Assembly: GCA_032207245.1 (NCBI GenBank)
Contig: CM063506.1
Span: 20,570,175-20,634,174 of the forward strand
Direction: 5' to 3'
DNA length: 64,000 nt
Source: Pardosa pseudoannulata
Taxonomy: Eukaryota > Arthropoda > Arachnida > Araneae > Lycosidae
Shown here piece by piece: positions 1 to 45,800 of the stretch. Positions within the stretch are counted from its first letter, which is position 1. The number at the start of each line of letters is the position of its first letter. The position numbers were made by a program, and so were the translations under genes. The notes below the pieces were generated by a model. The model did no database searches and had not been told where the DNA came from. It saw only the letters and a list, made by a program, of their open reading frames with translations.

Positions 1-869
1 CTGCGTTGTAAGCGTTTGTTTGGGTATTCTGGATGCTGTCTGGCGAAAATTGTCCAAGTAATTGTTTATTGGTCGTTGCTGAGAGCAGACGTTCGGCTCT
101 ATCGGAATCTAAACTTGTCGTTGTTTGAAAATCCCCTTGTGATATACTTCATTATTGTTAGAAGTATTACCTTTAATCGTTCTGCGAATAAATTGATTGA
201 CATAAACAGTCCATTTTATAATTATTTTCTTACTCATTTATTTAGTTGTTAAGATATCAGTGCCAATAAATGTAAGATTAAACTTCATAAGTCACTTGTG
301 AAATAGTCAAACATTTAAAGAATTGTAGATGGTAGTTCGATCCGTTAGAGATAAGCGAATATATGTAAGAGGGAGAGAGGAGCGGGTTTACAGGAAAAAA
401 GAATTTTGTTTATCAAATTAAGTATGCTCTGTTTTTAATTCACCACAATATCCCCTCTGCACCACACCTCTTACGAATGTTTAATTTAAACTATATTTGC
501 CAGAAATTTCTGCCAACAGGTTTTCAGGTACTTACTAAACTTTAAAATTTTGAGAATACTTCATTTTATGAAGTCATTTCATTTTATAGACATAACTTTT
601 TAAAGTGATATGTTTTTTTAATTTATTGAAACTTTACAACTATATATATCAACGCAGAAAAAGTAATTTTTTGTATTGTTTAAGTGGTATAATAAATAAA
701 CCAAAAGATATACAGGAGACTAAGCAGTCTGCCTGTTTTCCAAGTTTCTAACAAGCATTCCGGAAATGACAAATTGTTTCGTTTTGAAGCATTTTTGAAT
801 AAAATAAACGATTTAATTGTGTTTTATGAAACATCTATAACTATAAGTGATTCTCATTCTTTCCTGCAG
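1..869 (+). other. Upstream intron of the SLC6 gene, no exon seen
   Basis: The first exon in the window enters mid-codon, so this stretch is most simply intron. I looked for the TM1 motif (VWRFPYLCY-like) and saw none. One open frame at 16-252 has no family resemblance. Confidence 0.6.
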
Positions 870-32792
<31,923 letters not shown>

Positions 32793-34304
32793 TTCTTTTA
32801 ATTGTTTGTGAGTCTTTTACATATATTGTTAATTTCAAAATCTAGAGTACAAGCAACTCAACAGCTAGTGACATTAAGATAGTCAACAGCACTTGTAGGA
32901 CCATTCTCCTGTCCTGCATTTAATGTTAGAGGGCCATGTGTTTATAATCTTAATTTTACACATCTGTATATTATGGAAAATCAGCTAGCCATATTTTTTG
33001 ACTGAAATTGTCTGAATGGTGCAAAAGACACTTTCTAGAAATGTTCAGTTCTACAAAATTTATTAAATTTGTCCTTTTAAAGGGGAAAAAAGGTTTTGAT
33101 CAGTATTCAGGCTTTTTTTAAAACTTTTAATAACATCTAAATAGAAAAAGTCTTTATGATAAACAAGTGTTAAGACTGTTGATGTTACAAATTACTTAAA
33201 TCTTAATATACCCGGTGCCATACTTGACAAAAGTATTGTTGAGAAATTTGAGAAGTATCTTCTTGCCCACGATTTTAAGATCTTCTATGTTGTAACTATA
33301 TTTTCAAGAATATTCTTATTGATAGTTTGATAATATTTGAATAACAATTATAAATATGTACAGATGGAAGTTTTCAAAACAATATTTATGTAATCTTAAA
33401 GGAATATACTCATGAGACTTATAGAACTAGTCATACATGATTCCAATTTATGTATAACAACTGTGTTGTCTGCTCTTGTAAAAAATAATGTAAAAAGTAA
33501 TTTCCATTTTCTCCCCTTCATATTAGAATTTTTGTAGCTGTGTGTAGAAATGAAAATTTACATGAAACTGTTAGATATGTGTTAGTCAATGCATTATTTA
33601 TATCATCACAATTTCATATTCCTTTTTTTTTTTATTATACATGTTTGTAAATTTTTCTCATTTCAGATTTCTTAAATATTTTCTAGAGGTCAGTTGTATG
33701 AAAAAATTAAATTTTTAGATTTAATTTATAAACAATGGGCATTATAAATTGTTCTATTTTATCAATTTCAAAAGCTATTTTGGGCACGTTTTCTAGTGCT
33801 TGCTACAAGATAGTTTTACTGGTTTGATGTGTAAAAATTGTTATGTTTTTTTTGTCATAAAATTAAAGTGTTTTAAAGGTTTTGTTTATAATCTGTATCT
33901 TTCATATTTCACATTCATTCTGCCCTTTATAAACAAATACTTTCACCATCCTCACTCAACAAAAGTTGATAATTTCCCTGTAAAAATGTTACATGCCTTT
34001 CTGCTGTGGCTGCTCTATTATTCTGCTTAAAAAGGCCTAATAGCAATGCTCACGCAATAACACATGATTAACCATTTGGTGGGAACTCTTATCACACAAT
34101 AGGCAATGATCATGTAAAATTACTTTATTAAAATTCTTATTAAATTATTAATTATATTTCCCTAAATGTTGCTTGTTGATAAAAGCATAAGTGTTATAGT
34201 TTCCAATTACAGAAGCAATACATTTTAGCTTTGGGATAAGACTTTTTTCAATCTTGGTCAGTTTGTTACAAACCAGGATGAATAGTTGTATTTTTAATCA
34301 CATT

Positions 34305-34310
34305 AATAAA
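34305..34310 (+). terminator. Candidate polyadenylation signal of the SLC6 gene
   Basis: First canonical AATAAA I found after the stop at 32792, implying a 3' UTR of about 1.5 kb. A variant ATTAAA at 33862-33867 could be used instead. In such AT-rich DNA the match alone is weak. Confidence 0.3.
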
Positions 34311-36972
34311 CTCTTTTATGTCAATTATTAGCATTCTCAGGATTTAAGCTTCACTTAGATCTATTGCATGAAATTTATGTATATCAAGGGATACCCCAGA
34401 ATTCTTCTGGAATCTTTACTTTTGGGTTGAAATATTCCACCATGGTAGTTTGAATTCAAAGAAGCAAATAATTAAAAAAGGTTCTCAAACTTTCATTAAG
34501 CTATTTCTGCAGATGATACTCATGCATATTCATTCTATGACAATCAGCATTTCCAGTAGAGGAGAACAGGTAATTTGTTGAACATTAAACTTTGACCTTT
34601 GAACAGTTGTTGGTGAATTTATGTAAGTGTAGCTTTGCAATGGCACATTCTCACAACTATACGTGTGTATGGTAGGGGGGGGGCACCGAAAGTATATTTG
34701 AGTGGTTAGAGAAAGTGGCAATTAAAACAAGAAGTTTTCTGAATATATCATATGGGATTGGATAATTTCTGTTCGAGGGAGAAAAAAAATCTATGGAGTC
34801 ATCTTTTTCAAAAAAAAAAAAAAAAAAAAAACTCCTTGCCGTGGGAACATGTATTAGGTTAAGTGCTTCCAGGGTAATAGTTTAATCAAAAATTATTCAA
34901 AGTTTAAAAGATCCAAAACTAAGAATGCTAATTTGTTTAACACATAAGAGTTTGATTCATCACAAAAACTTTGGTGGGTTTGCCATTTTGTTAAAATTAT
35001 AGCTGAAATTTCGCATCTTGAAATTCACAGATTAAATTAAATGATTTGTTATAGGTAATTTTTTCTAGTTCAGGACTTGCACAATCACTCATGGTATATA
35101 TTCAAGCATTATAGTAAATATGTAAAACAGTAAGCATTGAGAGTTAAGCACCCTTTATTTTTCTATTACAGTTCCCTTTAACTCAAAAAATAAGCATGAC
35201 ATATTTAAATCATTTGCCAACAGTTTATTTTACAAAAGCATCCAATATTAAAAATAGAAATGAAAACTCTGAAACAACTGCTAATTTTTACTGTAGTTCT
35301 GATTTCCTAAAAAAGAAAAATTATCAATTAGCTAAAAATAACAGTAATTAACATGATATACTGATACAATATCTGAATGAAAATATGAATCCCAATTTAT
35401 TGAAAATAACTTGAAACAAGGTTAAGAATTTATCACTATGCTTTAGCTGGTATTTTTGTAACTTCTGTACATATAGTCGGATTTGTGTAAACTATAACTA
35501 TATTGCTTAGATGAGTGAAATTATATACAATTATATATTCCTAAATTAGACATTTCCATGCACAATAATCAAAATTTTGGAAAAATAAAAAGGAAGTTGA
35601 ATAGCTATTAAAAATTGTTTTTATTTACTTAATGCAAAAACAAGTGCTTAATTATGAAATATGGAAGAATCGAAGTTTTTTTATCAACATAAACAAGTAC
35701 TCAAGTCTCCTAGTAAAAACAAATTCAAATCAGATGCTGCTTCAATGTGCCCACTTAAAAAAATAATTTCACCAATACAGTTGAACTTTATTATAATAAA
35801 CTTTGAGGAACCAACCATATTGTTTGTTGTACCTGAACCTTTAAGAATCTCACAAAATTATAATTTGCATAAGATTTATAAAAATATCTTTAATGATTTT
35901 AATTGACTAAAACCAAACAACTGAACAATTACCTATTAGAATGACCAAAACTGTAGACAAATGCAAAACTAGTTTTGTCTTTAGTTGTTGCTTATTATTT
36001 TAATACTGAATTAATTTATAATCTTCTAACGTGATGGCAGTATCAAGATAGTTTAAGGAAATTCTTTGTCCAATACAATAAAAAACATTTTCTTACTTGG
36101 GTGGACAAGATGTCAATTTCATACACTTTAATTTTAAATCTAGAAACATATTTAAATCCTTTTTCATAACTGTACAAAAGTTTTATAAAAAAAAATAAAA
36201 ACTGAGGATCTGTTCTTTTAATCATTCACTACCTCATTCCTAAGATTCAGCATAAATGTATAAAATGAAGATTCACCATTTATGGATTTAGCATTGTAAA
36301 CAAAACAAAAATCACAAGATCAAAATTTTCATTTGTTATAAGCTAGTTTGTTAAAATAGGGATTTCAACAGAACAATAATTTAAAAGCCATTTCAAACAG
36401 CAAAGCTTTAAAATGCACCTCTAAACAGAACTTGAAAACTTTGTGACAGCAAAATTTGTTAACTAGTTTGTAAAATTCTATTAATATTTCTTACATCGAT
36501 TTATAATTAATGCATAAAACATACAGTAAAAGTGTTTTTTTTTTTTTAAATAGACAATTTCAAAAATTTTTGGGAAAAAAAAAAAGGAAATTAAACAATT
36601 TAAAAATATTTGATTTACATGTTGCAAAAAATAAGTACCTAAGTATGCAGTATACATGAAACTAAATGTTTACTAATATAAACAATTATTAAAGTCTCCT
36701 AATAAAAAAAAAAATAATAAAAAAATGTTCTAATTTGAATCCGCTTTGAAGTTTCTAAAATATCTTTAAAAAAAAAAATAAATGCACATTTTAGATATTT
36801 AATTTTGTGACTGTAGAATTTCTTAAATAGAAGTAAAATCTATACATTAACAGTTTGTAAAGTTACAATAATTTTCATTAGATTTAATTTTAATGTCTCT
36901 AAAAACTCAAGATTTAAATAACATACACTGTATAAGGCTATTTTTGTAAGTGGACAAATAGTAAAATTTCAG

Positions 36973-37035
36973 GGCGATGATCGAATAGGATACTCTTTCT
37001 TTTGGTATCTGAGCCAATGTGTTCGAATTCTACTT
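36973..37035 (+). repeat. SINE fragment, + strand, degraded
   Basis: 'ggcgatgatcgaatagg...ggtatctgagccaatgtgttcgaattctac' matches the tRNA-like 5' half of the family (start, A-box area and B-box GTTCGAATTC), then stops. Confidence 0.55.
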
Positions 37036-37042
37036 TAGACTA

Positions 37043-37193
37043 ATAGATTTGTAACCATTTAGTTTGGTCTGAGAATGCTAGTTTACTTTTATGTTGCCCA
37101 ACAGCTAAAGACATTGGAATTTACTACTTAAAGCTGATTCTGAATGGCTGTGAACAAAGCAACAGGATTCAAACCCATGGCAGCATCTTACCA
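37043..37193 (-). repeat. SINE copy, - strand
   Basis: On the - strand: CTGCCATGGGTTTGAATCCTG (B box), CAGCCATTCAGAATCAGCTTTAAGTAGTA and a diverged 3' end near 'ctcagaccaaacta'. It faces the fragment at 36973-37035. Confidence 0.7.
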
Positions 37194-39545
37194 ATTCAGG
37201 TATAGGGCTGATTTTCATCGGGATTTCCGTTATTTATTAGCAAATTTTTCAATCAACTGCAATGCATGTGCAAAACTGAACAAAAAAGAAAAAGATACAG
37301 ATTTTTCAACAAACTTCTGTGCATATCCAAAATTTTCTAAGTTGCAACAGTATCACTTTCTCACAGACACTGCCCATAGCAGAAAAATTTTATCAAGATG
37401 AAGTACAATTTGAAATAACTATAAGAGGGATTGAAAGCTCAATACTGTTACCCCAATATTAAAAAATATCAATATATATAAAACAGTATTATGATTGGTC
37501 TACATGCATGTGTGTTTGGGAGGTATCCATAAAAAAAAATATGCAAGTTGTTAACCAAAATCCAAACACACAATAATAGTACAGCTAAGCCGTAAAACTA
37601 GAACCACCCAAGTTCTAGATGTTTTATTTATGTCACGTCACACCCTGAAGTACATGTTGCGAGATTCAATTAATAAAACTTTTGTGATCTTTGTCAGAAA
37701 AAAATTGTGGATGCAGCAAAGAGAAAAACTGATGAAAAAAGGAAAGAAAACTTTCAGATTGTCAAAATTTATATGTGAAATAAAAAAATTGGCTCCTTCC
37801 TTACTTTATTTTTCTTTTAATTACCGAAAAAAAAAATCTGTGTTTACCAATTTGTAGGTTTGTTCCAAAAACAAAGTTTTAAATCAGAATCATCCCTGAA
37901 TTTAATATTTGATATTGCAGTCCATTTTTATGCACACAGGCCCAGATTAATGCTTCTTTTTCCTTGCAAATGAAAGCAGTGTTTTTGTTTCCTATTTTTT
38001 TCTGTTTTTAATCTTAATTACAGCTGTTTATTTTACTATTTTTATTACCATTCACATTTGATTTTGTAATTTTTGGTATTTCTATAATTAGTTTTTCTTC
38101 TGTGGTCAATCTTTACATCATATTTCATACCTGTTTCTAATGTTTTGATTACTTTATTACTATCTCGCTCCCATTTTTGTATTTACATTCTTTCATTTTA
38201 TTTTCCCTTTGTTTTCGTCAATCTGTTTACATTTGTTATATACCTTTTATTATATTTTTCACTTTTTTCTTTCTTTCAACCTGGTATGGATCTGTTTATT
38301 ACTATCACTTATTTTTACTGTGTTATTATAATTTCTATTACTATTAATTTAACATTTACATCTGCCAGTATTTCCTTTTTTGTTCTGTCATAACCTATCT
38401 ACATTCCTCAAATATTTCTAACATGAAACAGCAATTACCTTTATCACCTTTAATCACTGTTGTATTTTTAAAAATATTTTAGATCACAAAACTAATTTTT
38501 CTAAGTAGAACAAAGTCTGGGACTAAGTAAGTAAATGTAGTAGCCACAGCTGCAAAATTTATCCAGAGTTGGAAAAGGTCTTTGTATCATCAGACAACAG
38601 TGTTAAATAGCATATACAGGTGTAAGATTGCTGATCAGACTAGGAATCATAAATCACAAAAAAATCACATTCATATGTAAAATATCTGCCAAAAGTGTAG
38701 TTATGTACACTGTTACTACAGACATGTAGACTGATGGTCAATCATTACTAGATGGTTATGACCCATCTGGCACAAAATACTCTATTTCATCATAAATAAC
38801 ACCCTCCCTAGAAGAACCTTGATTCTGAAGTGGAAGTTCTGTCCTGGCAGCAAATGTTCAAAATAGAGATTAACTGTATTGTGCCAATGGTGATGAAAGA
38901 ACAAAATGAAACCAGTTATTGGGAAGTCAAAGCCATGCTAAAAATGTATTTAAAAAACTTGTAACCCAATGCCATACAAAGCTTGGATGGAAGCACACAT
39001 TTTTACTGATTTTCTCTGCTAGGATACAAAAATGAGATAAAAACTAATTCTCTCCATTTACAACTATGCAGGACATCCTCATGACATCTCCCAAGAAAAA
39101 AAAAAAAAAAAGTTTCAAAATTCCTTGCAAACAACACAACTGTCCTGCATCTTCTTGACTTAATTTATTCAAGTCATTTAATTATAAATACAGAAAACAG
39201 CATAAACTGCAGGTTGTTCAATAAGAGAAAAAGCTTTACAAGCTAATTGTGTGACTGGAGGGGGTTAAAAGAACATTTCCATAATGTCAGTAATTTTTAT
39301 ATATCCCAAATCTTCCTATTTGCCAACATTGAAGTATTACATTTTACTATATACATTATATTCAGTAATAAGTATTCCAATACTATGCAGTAGTTTTTAA
39401 ACCTTTTATAAAATTATTGGGATGAAACTTTCTTTGCCAACATAAATTTTTCAGTTAAGTTTTAAATTTATTAGCTTTTAATGTGCAAGTGTAAATATAA
39501 CAAACGTTAAAGAAAAATAAAGGGGTCGTTTCTGTATAATTTCAA

Positions 39546-39551
39546 TTTATT
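39546..39551 (-). terminator. Candidate polyadenylation signal of transketolase
   Basis: TTTATT on the + strand, i.e. AATAAA on the coding strand, 111 bases past the stop codon. Position and sequence fit a short 3' UTR. Confidence 0.5.
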
Positions 39552-39661
39552 TTTTATATGCAAAAAGTTCATTTCAAATTTAACATTTCCAATATTTTCT
39601 ATCATTTGAAAAGAAAAATACCAACCTCGGAATGGCATTTTCATAACATAGAATCAGCAAT

Positions 39662-39834
39662 TTATGCATCTTTGATTTCAAGCACAGTTTTGACAATATG
39701 ATCTGCACTAATTCCAAACATATCCAGTAAAGCAGAAGAGGGACCACTTCGAGGCATACCATTAACAGCAAGACGAGACACAATTATATTACGACTACAA
39801 CTCACAGCAGAGGCAACAGCATCACCAATACCAC
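39662..39834 (-). CDS. TKT: Transketolase exon 11 (stop)
   Basis: Encodes [40 protein letters not shown] and ends VLEIKDA before TAA at 39664-39662. Acceptor TATACAG. Confidence 0.95.
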
Positions 39835-42800
39835 CTGTATATTAGAAAAGTTTCATGACAGATTTGCAATCACAATTTAAGTTATTTGAAAATATCAAAC
39901 TTCAATACAAACTATACTTTGTACAGGGCAGTAATAAGAATTATTTTATAGGTTTAAACTAATCTAATCAAGTATAGACTGCTAGATTTTTAACTAAAAT
40001 TAACTAATAATACTTATTCTCGTCTACAACTAAAGCAGAAATATTTAAATTTTCAAGAAACAAAAAACTAAAGATATGTAAATTAGAGCATATTTATTTA
40101 ACTACTAAAGTAAAATATTTGTGCTCAAAATATTTATTCAATAAATATATAATCAATGTTGTCAATTTATTTCCAGTTAAAATACAAAAGCATAATTTTA
40201 AAGAAATGTTTACTGACTTGATTAACAAACATTACACTTTTAAATTGTTTTCAATCTACTTAAATTTTAAGAATATATTTAAATGTACAATGAATGGAAA
40301 CTAAGTGGTAAAATGCTTAAATGTCAGTAACAAACATAATTAGAATGATGGAGTAGCATTTAGGTGAAATATGAAATTAAAATATTTTAATACAGGATAA
40401 ATAGCTTAAGTGTGACATTAATATGTTTCCACAGCTTTGCATAATTATACCACTCCTTAAATTTCTGTTACAGAATTTTTATAAATTACATTTCAAAAGA
40501 TTTATATTTACTAACCTTCAGGATAATGGTCTTCAACAGTAATTATTCTGCCTCCACATTCTTGTGCCTGAGCTTTAATGGTAGCAATATCCAAAGGTTT
40601 GATGGTGAAAAGATCAACAATACGAATATTAATCCCTTGCTTTTCTAGTATTGCTGCTGCTTTTAATGCCTCATATAAAGTCACACCAGCACTTATCACT
40701 ACAGCTACATCAGAGGCAGATTTTTTAATAATCTAAAAGAATCAGAGGAAACTTGAGGACAAGATTTTAAAATATAAAACATTATCCAATGTTTAGCATA
40801 CTTAGTTATTCTAGAGTTATTGCAAGAAATTTAAATATATATTTTTAACAGAAACTAAAGTTCATAAAGTTGCAAAAGTTTGAATTACAAGAATATAAAT
40901 AGCAAAATGTTTTACATATTTCTAGTCAAAAAACATACAAAACTATGCAATTTGTTGCTTTATGCATTATTTTAGTTATGAAAGAACAAAGATTATCAAC
41001 TATTAAATTCAGTAAGAATTTAGTTAAAACAATTTCCCCAATACAGCTTACTATAAAAGAGAAGGCCATTTCAACAGAGCTTTCTAAACCACTTCAAACT
41101 GATACTATTACCCTATAATGTCTTAGGATGTACCTCCACAAATTCAATTTATCTAATGTAAGATTTCCTTTCTCCTATGTTCTTTACTTTTGCAAAGATC
41201 AGCTTAACTGGGTCTATGTTCTCATATGTAAGTATATGCCAGCACCATTCAATAACTTGGGCAATATTAAGTTTTTAAATTTTCTATTTCATAGTTGTAT
41301 AAAATTCTCCATTTAATTTAAAAAAAAAAAATTTCAGATATTATGGATCTAACTTCATTTGTCTTTATTAGTGGTCAACACTTTACCATACAATATGATA
41401 TAATCTGATGAGAGATATATAACCTATTCTCAATTTTGAGTCTTAATATTTTCAATGAAAGTAAGAATCCTAAAATATGTAAGCTGGTGAACACCTCATT
41501 ATAGGTGTTTATCTACAGCAGAGAGGAGTCATTTTTTGTTGTGGCCAGAATTTTTCTTTACGATAAATGTTCCAGGCTACATATTACAGGGACAAAAATC
41601 TTCACAACCACCTGTTTACTTCTACCAATTTAATTATGGTTAATGATACCAGCACATGCACCAGTATTTGTAAAGATCTTTGAAACATAATGCCTCTAGT
41701 TACTAATAGCATTTTCAAGCACAGCATTTAAAAAAGCATACAGCAAGCACATTACCTCGTCTCACTCCCTTTTCAGTGAAGAAAGCTTCCAAATCCTGAC
41801 AGATAAGTGATAAGACAAGACTTTTACTCTAAAATTAGCACTTTAGTGTCATTCCAGAAGAATTAATTTTAATAAAATAGTGACAATATGAAGCCCAGTG
41901 GTGCTGGGGTAGTGCTTTGAAATTTAACAGTACAGATTCAAGATTCAATCCCTGGACTGGGCAAGGTTGATCAGCCTTTCATCTCTTCAGTCGGCAGACA
42001 AACTGAAGACCAAGTTTGTTTGGAAACTAAACACTGGGTTTCTGTGCAAGATTGACCACCTAACTGGAACATATGCTTCTCATCCCAAGGCCTTTGGTCT
42101 CTAAATGGAACTTTGATCTTGAAATGGAGATTGGCACTTTAAGCCCTAGTGTTGCACCAAGGAGTTTAGATTTAGTAGGTGCACTATAACACATATGCAA
42201 GTGGCGAGGCCTTAAATAGTAACAAGTGACAAATAAAGTGGAAAAAATCAGACTAGAAAGTGGCAAAAAAAACTAAACATTTTAAAATCTTTATCTAATA
42301 CTAAAAATCTATGTCAGTTGTTTCCCCGAGTTAAAATGCCTATATTGAATTAAGATTTTCTCATAGTGCCTTATACTTAGTATGTCTAAGAAAAGAATAA
42401 AACTGGTGCAACTGAATTATTGAACAAATCATTTGTTATTAATTTCATTAATGTTAAATTATCAGTATGGATGGAAGCATGCAAATCAAATTGTAAAATC
42501 AAACTGGGCACTAACAGTTTCCTTTTTTAAATTTATTTTGATACTTTACTATTTGTTCATTATTTTGCTCTCATTTTGTAGTTTCTTAAAGTACAGTCAT
42601 ATATTTTAGGGTGGTTTGATAACTTTAAAGATTTCTGACAAAAGGTTGTAATTTTTTTTTTTACAAACTAGTTTTAAAATACCTAGTGTATGATTTTAGA
42701 TCATTGAAAAATTTTGATTTATTATCAATAGTTTATTCAATTATTCATGTTATTAGAAGACTTAATTTTATACAGGTTCCAATAAAATTCTACATATTTA

Positions 42801-45800
42801 CCAATTTTTAGCTTTTTACTTATATTTTTCCATACAGTTAGGCTAAAAGCCTTGGTGTTGGTCTGCATAGGGTCACTATGGAATACACTTTAGGAATTGA
42901 AGTTGTAATTATAAAAGAAAGATCTCTATAGGGAGATGTCAAGACACATACTTTGGAAATAAATGACTTTTTAAAGTAGAATCTAAAAATGTTTAACTTT
43001 TAGGGTTCAACATACAAAAATTGGGACAATCTATGAAAAGTAACTTTTAGAGCATATTTTTGTCAAGTTATCAATTACAAACTAAAGTGATTAAATTAGA
43101 AAAAAGTGACTCACTAATATGCCTGATATTTTGAGTCCCCCCCCCCATAATTTATTTAGCAGAATGAATTAGATCAATAGTATATTCTACTCACAAGAGT
43201 TATAAAAATTATAAATACCTTAGCTTTTCCAATTGCAAATGGTTCATCATTAGCATATATAACTGGAGTATTAGGGCGAGAAGTTCGAATGAAACATATT
43301 CCCTGAGTATTAGCTGCTAATTCACATGCACGTTCAGTAGACACAGCATCACTGGGATAAAAGACTGTACTGCCTGGTAAAGTACGAAACATGGCAATGT
43401 CCTCTAAACCCATTTGAGAAGGGCCATCTTCACCTAAAATATAGGTAAGAGTTACTATCGAAATTTATATCTTTAATAAAATTTCTAAGCACTTATAATT
43501 ACTATGTACTTAAAAAAATTAATTAACACTTCACTACTAATGAACTTAATTTGAACTAGAAATACAAAAAGGTAGAGGAAATTAGAAAAAACTTATGAAA
43601 CATTTACGTTACAGAAATAACTGATAGAAACTTACATAAAAAAATTAAAGGGAAAATTTTATAGCTGAATTATTCATTTTAAATGAAACCACCGATTTTA
43701 TTAAAAATCGGTGATTGCAAATTAAGAGCATTTTAAAGAAAGGTGTCATGTAACTATTCAATAACAGCTGAAGATTCTAAAATAGAAATTTAAATTAATT
43801 AGGGAGGCAAGATATCTAATGCTATACTTGCATGTTACTTTAAAAAAAAAATATTTCATAATTCATACACATCTCTACACACTGAAAATACTATCAAAAT
43901 AGATTTTTAGAAACCTTTCAACCCAAAATTTTGAAATTTTTTATGACTTAAATAATTTTTATAAACACTCTTCTCCAAATAAACTTAATTTCTAAACATT
44001 TTATCCCTTTTGCGTTCTGTTAGACTGCAGTATATTATTACAAACTATAATTTTAGGGAGGGAGGAAGGAAAAAATCCAACGGGCTTCAGTAGTTATTTT
44101 ACTGGCCTTCTGAAAGTTTAAGAAAATATAAAAAATGAAAAAAATTAGTTTATTATTTTATTATCCACTACCATCAATGAAGTCTTGATGCTAAGTGGAA
44201 AAAAGGAATTTTCCAAAATATTCCTTGAAAATTTAACAATGTGAAATGTTTGCAATTAACATTAAACTGCCAAATATGTTATGAAATATGCAGATTGTCA
44301 ATAGAAATTTTTGTAAACAGCTGGGAGAATTTCACTTAAAATACAGAACAAGAGAAATGCATTTAATAATTAAAAAAGAGAAAAGCATAGATAAAGAGTT
44401 ACTTTTGTTCAAAAGATAAATGCTATTTTGTCATGCTTGTATGCATTTAACAAGCCAAAATATTAAAATACCATACCTATAGAAACACCACAATGGGAGC
44501 CACAACATTTAATGTTTGCTTGAGAGATTGCTCCCATCCTAAGTTGATCAAATGCTCTTGTATAAAATGTTGCAAATGTGCTAGTAAATGGAATTGTTCG
44601 ACCTCTAGTAGAACATCCAACAGCAACTCCTACAAGATTTTGCTCAGCAATGAAACATTCAATGTAACGATCAGGAAATGACTTTCTGAATTTATCTGAA
44701 AAAGTAGAGTTTTTGGTGTCTCCATCCAATGCAATAATTCGCTTACTGCTGGCACCAAGCTTCACTAAGGCAGTGCCATAAGCAAGTCTAGTAGCCACCT
44801 ATTAAAGAAAAAATATAGTACAGAAAAAACTGATAAAAGAGTAGCTAATATAGTTTTTTTTTCTGACAAAAAATGTTTGATAATTATGAGCAAACAAATA
44901 TACCAGAATGTAAAATTCTAGCCTGAAACTTTTACAATTATCATACACTAGCATATAGCCCGTCATATGATGGGATTAGTAAAATTTTCCAGAATTGTAA
45001 AGTACCCTAAGAGGCAGGTAAAAAAATGGTTTGTTTTTTGGCTCAGAATTATCTAGTACATGCTCAATAATTTGTTTATCTTTATTTATTATTCTTCAAT
45101 TTGTTTACTCCTCTAAAGTCTCCCGATATTGTGAATGCAGTTTAGAATCAAATTGAATTAATATAAAGATTAAACACACAAACGAACAAACTTCTTAATT
45201 TTCAAAGATATATAACTTTAGATATTTATTACTCTGTGAAATAGACTCCTCGACTTTTATGAAAAGAATTTGTTGTTAATACCGGTGATAAGATTTTCAT
45301 TGCCACAAAAAATAATCAATGCTTCAATTTAAAATTATCACATATGTACTGAATCTATTATTTAAGCCAAATATAAAAGAAAATTATTTCTGTAATGAAG
45401 TTCAGTGATAAAACATATGAAAATAATACAAACAATATTTAAATAATTTAAAATAAGATAGTTAAAGGAATGACATCAAAATAGTAGGAAAAAATGTTAT
45501 TTTTACCTATTTATTATGTGATAAACTTAATTGGCTGCTCTTAACCGGGGAAAATAAGGCTTGATATAAGGGCACTAAAAGCTCAAAAAGGGAGGAAGGG
45601 GTGCATTTCGAATGTTTTAAAGACTTGTTTTGAATTTTGCTAATCCTAATTCAATCAAGAATCCAATATGGATGCCTCTATCCATACCAGGTCCAATTGC
45701 TTCATAAATTCGAGGACAGATGGACATACCTTAGGCTATTATTATACAGGGAATAACCACAGCTCTCATGCAATAAAATTTTATTCAGAATACAAGGAAG

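Larger units (their letters stand above)
32793..39661. other. Intergenic/3' UTR stretch between converging genes
   Basis: Contains the 3' UTRs of both genes, an A tract at about 34810-34830, a G run at 34675-34683, and the head-to-head SINE pieces at 36973-37193. Short open frames here (for example 35661-35906, 38145-38393) are low-complexity and unconvincing. Confidence 0.7.
39835..44476 (-). other. Transketolase introns 8-10
   Basis: Apart from exons 9 and 10, this stretch holds a second SINE-like sequence at 41885-42260 and a C run (43138-43146). The rest is AT-rich intron with nothing else seen. Confidence 0.65.

Noticed and set aside
16..252. Frame at the left edge as the missing SLC6 N-terminal exon
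   Set aside because: It lacks the TM1 motif and the NGG-type junction needed to join the exon at 870.
37144..37401. 85-codon frame
   Set aside because: Its start overlaps a reverse SINE copy, and the rest shows no family or coding pattern.
38145..38393. Hydrophobic Phe/Ile/Ser frame that looks like a membrane protein
   Set aside because: It comes from a T/C-rich stretch. Such runs give Phe, Ser and Leu codons by chance, with no splice or family support.
44493..44681. Open frame on the + strand
   Set aside because: It is antisense to transketolase exon 8.
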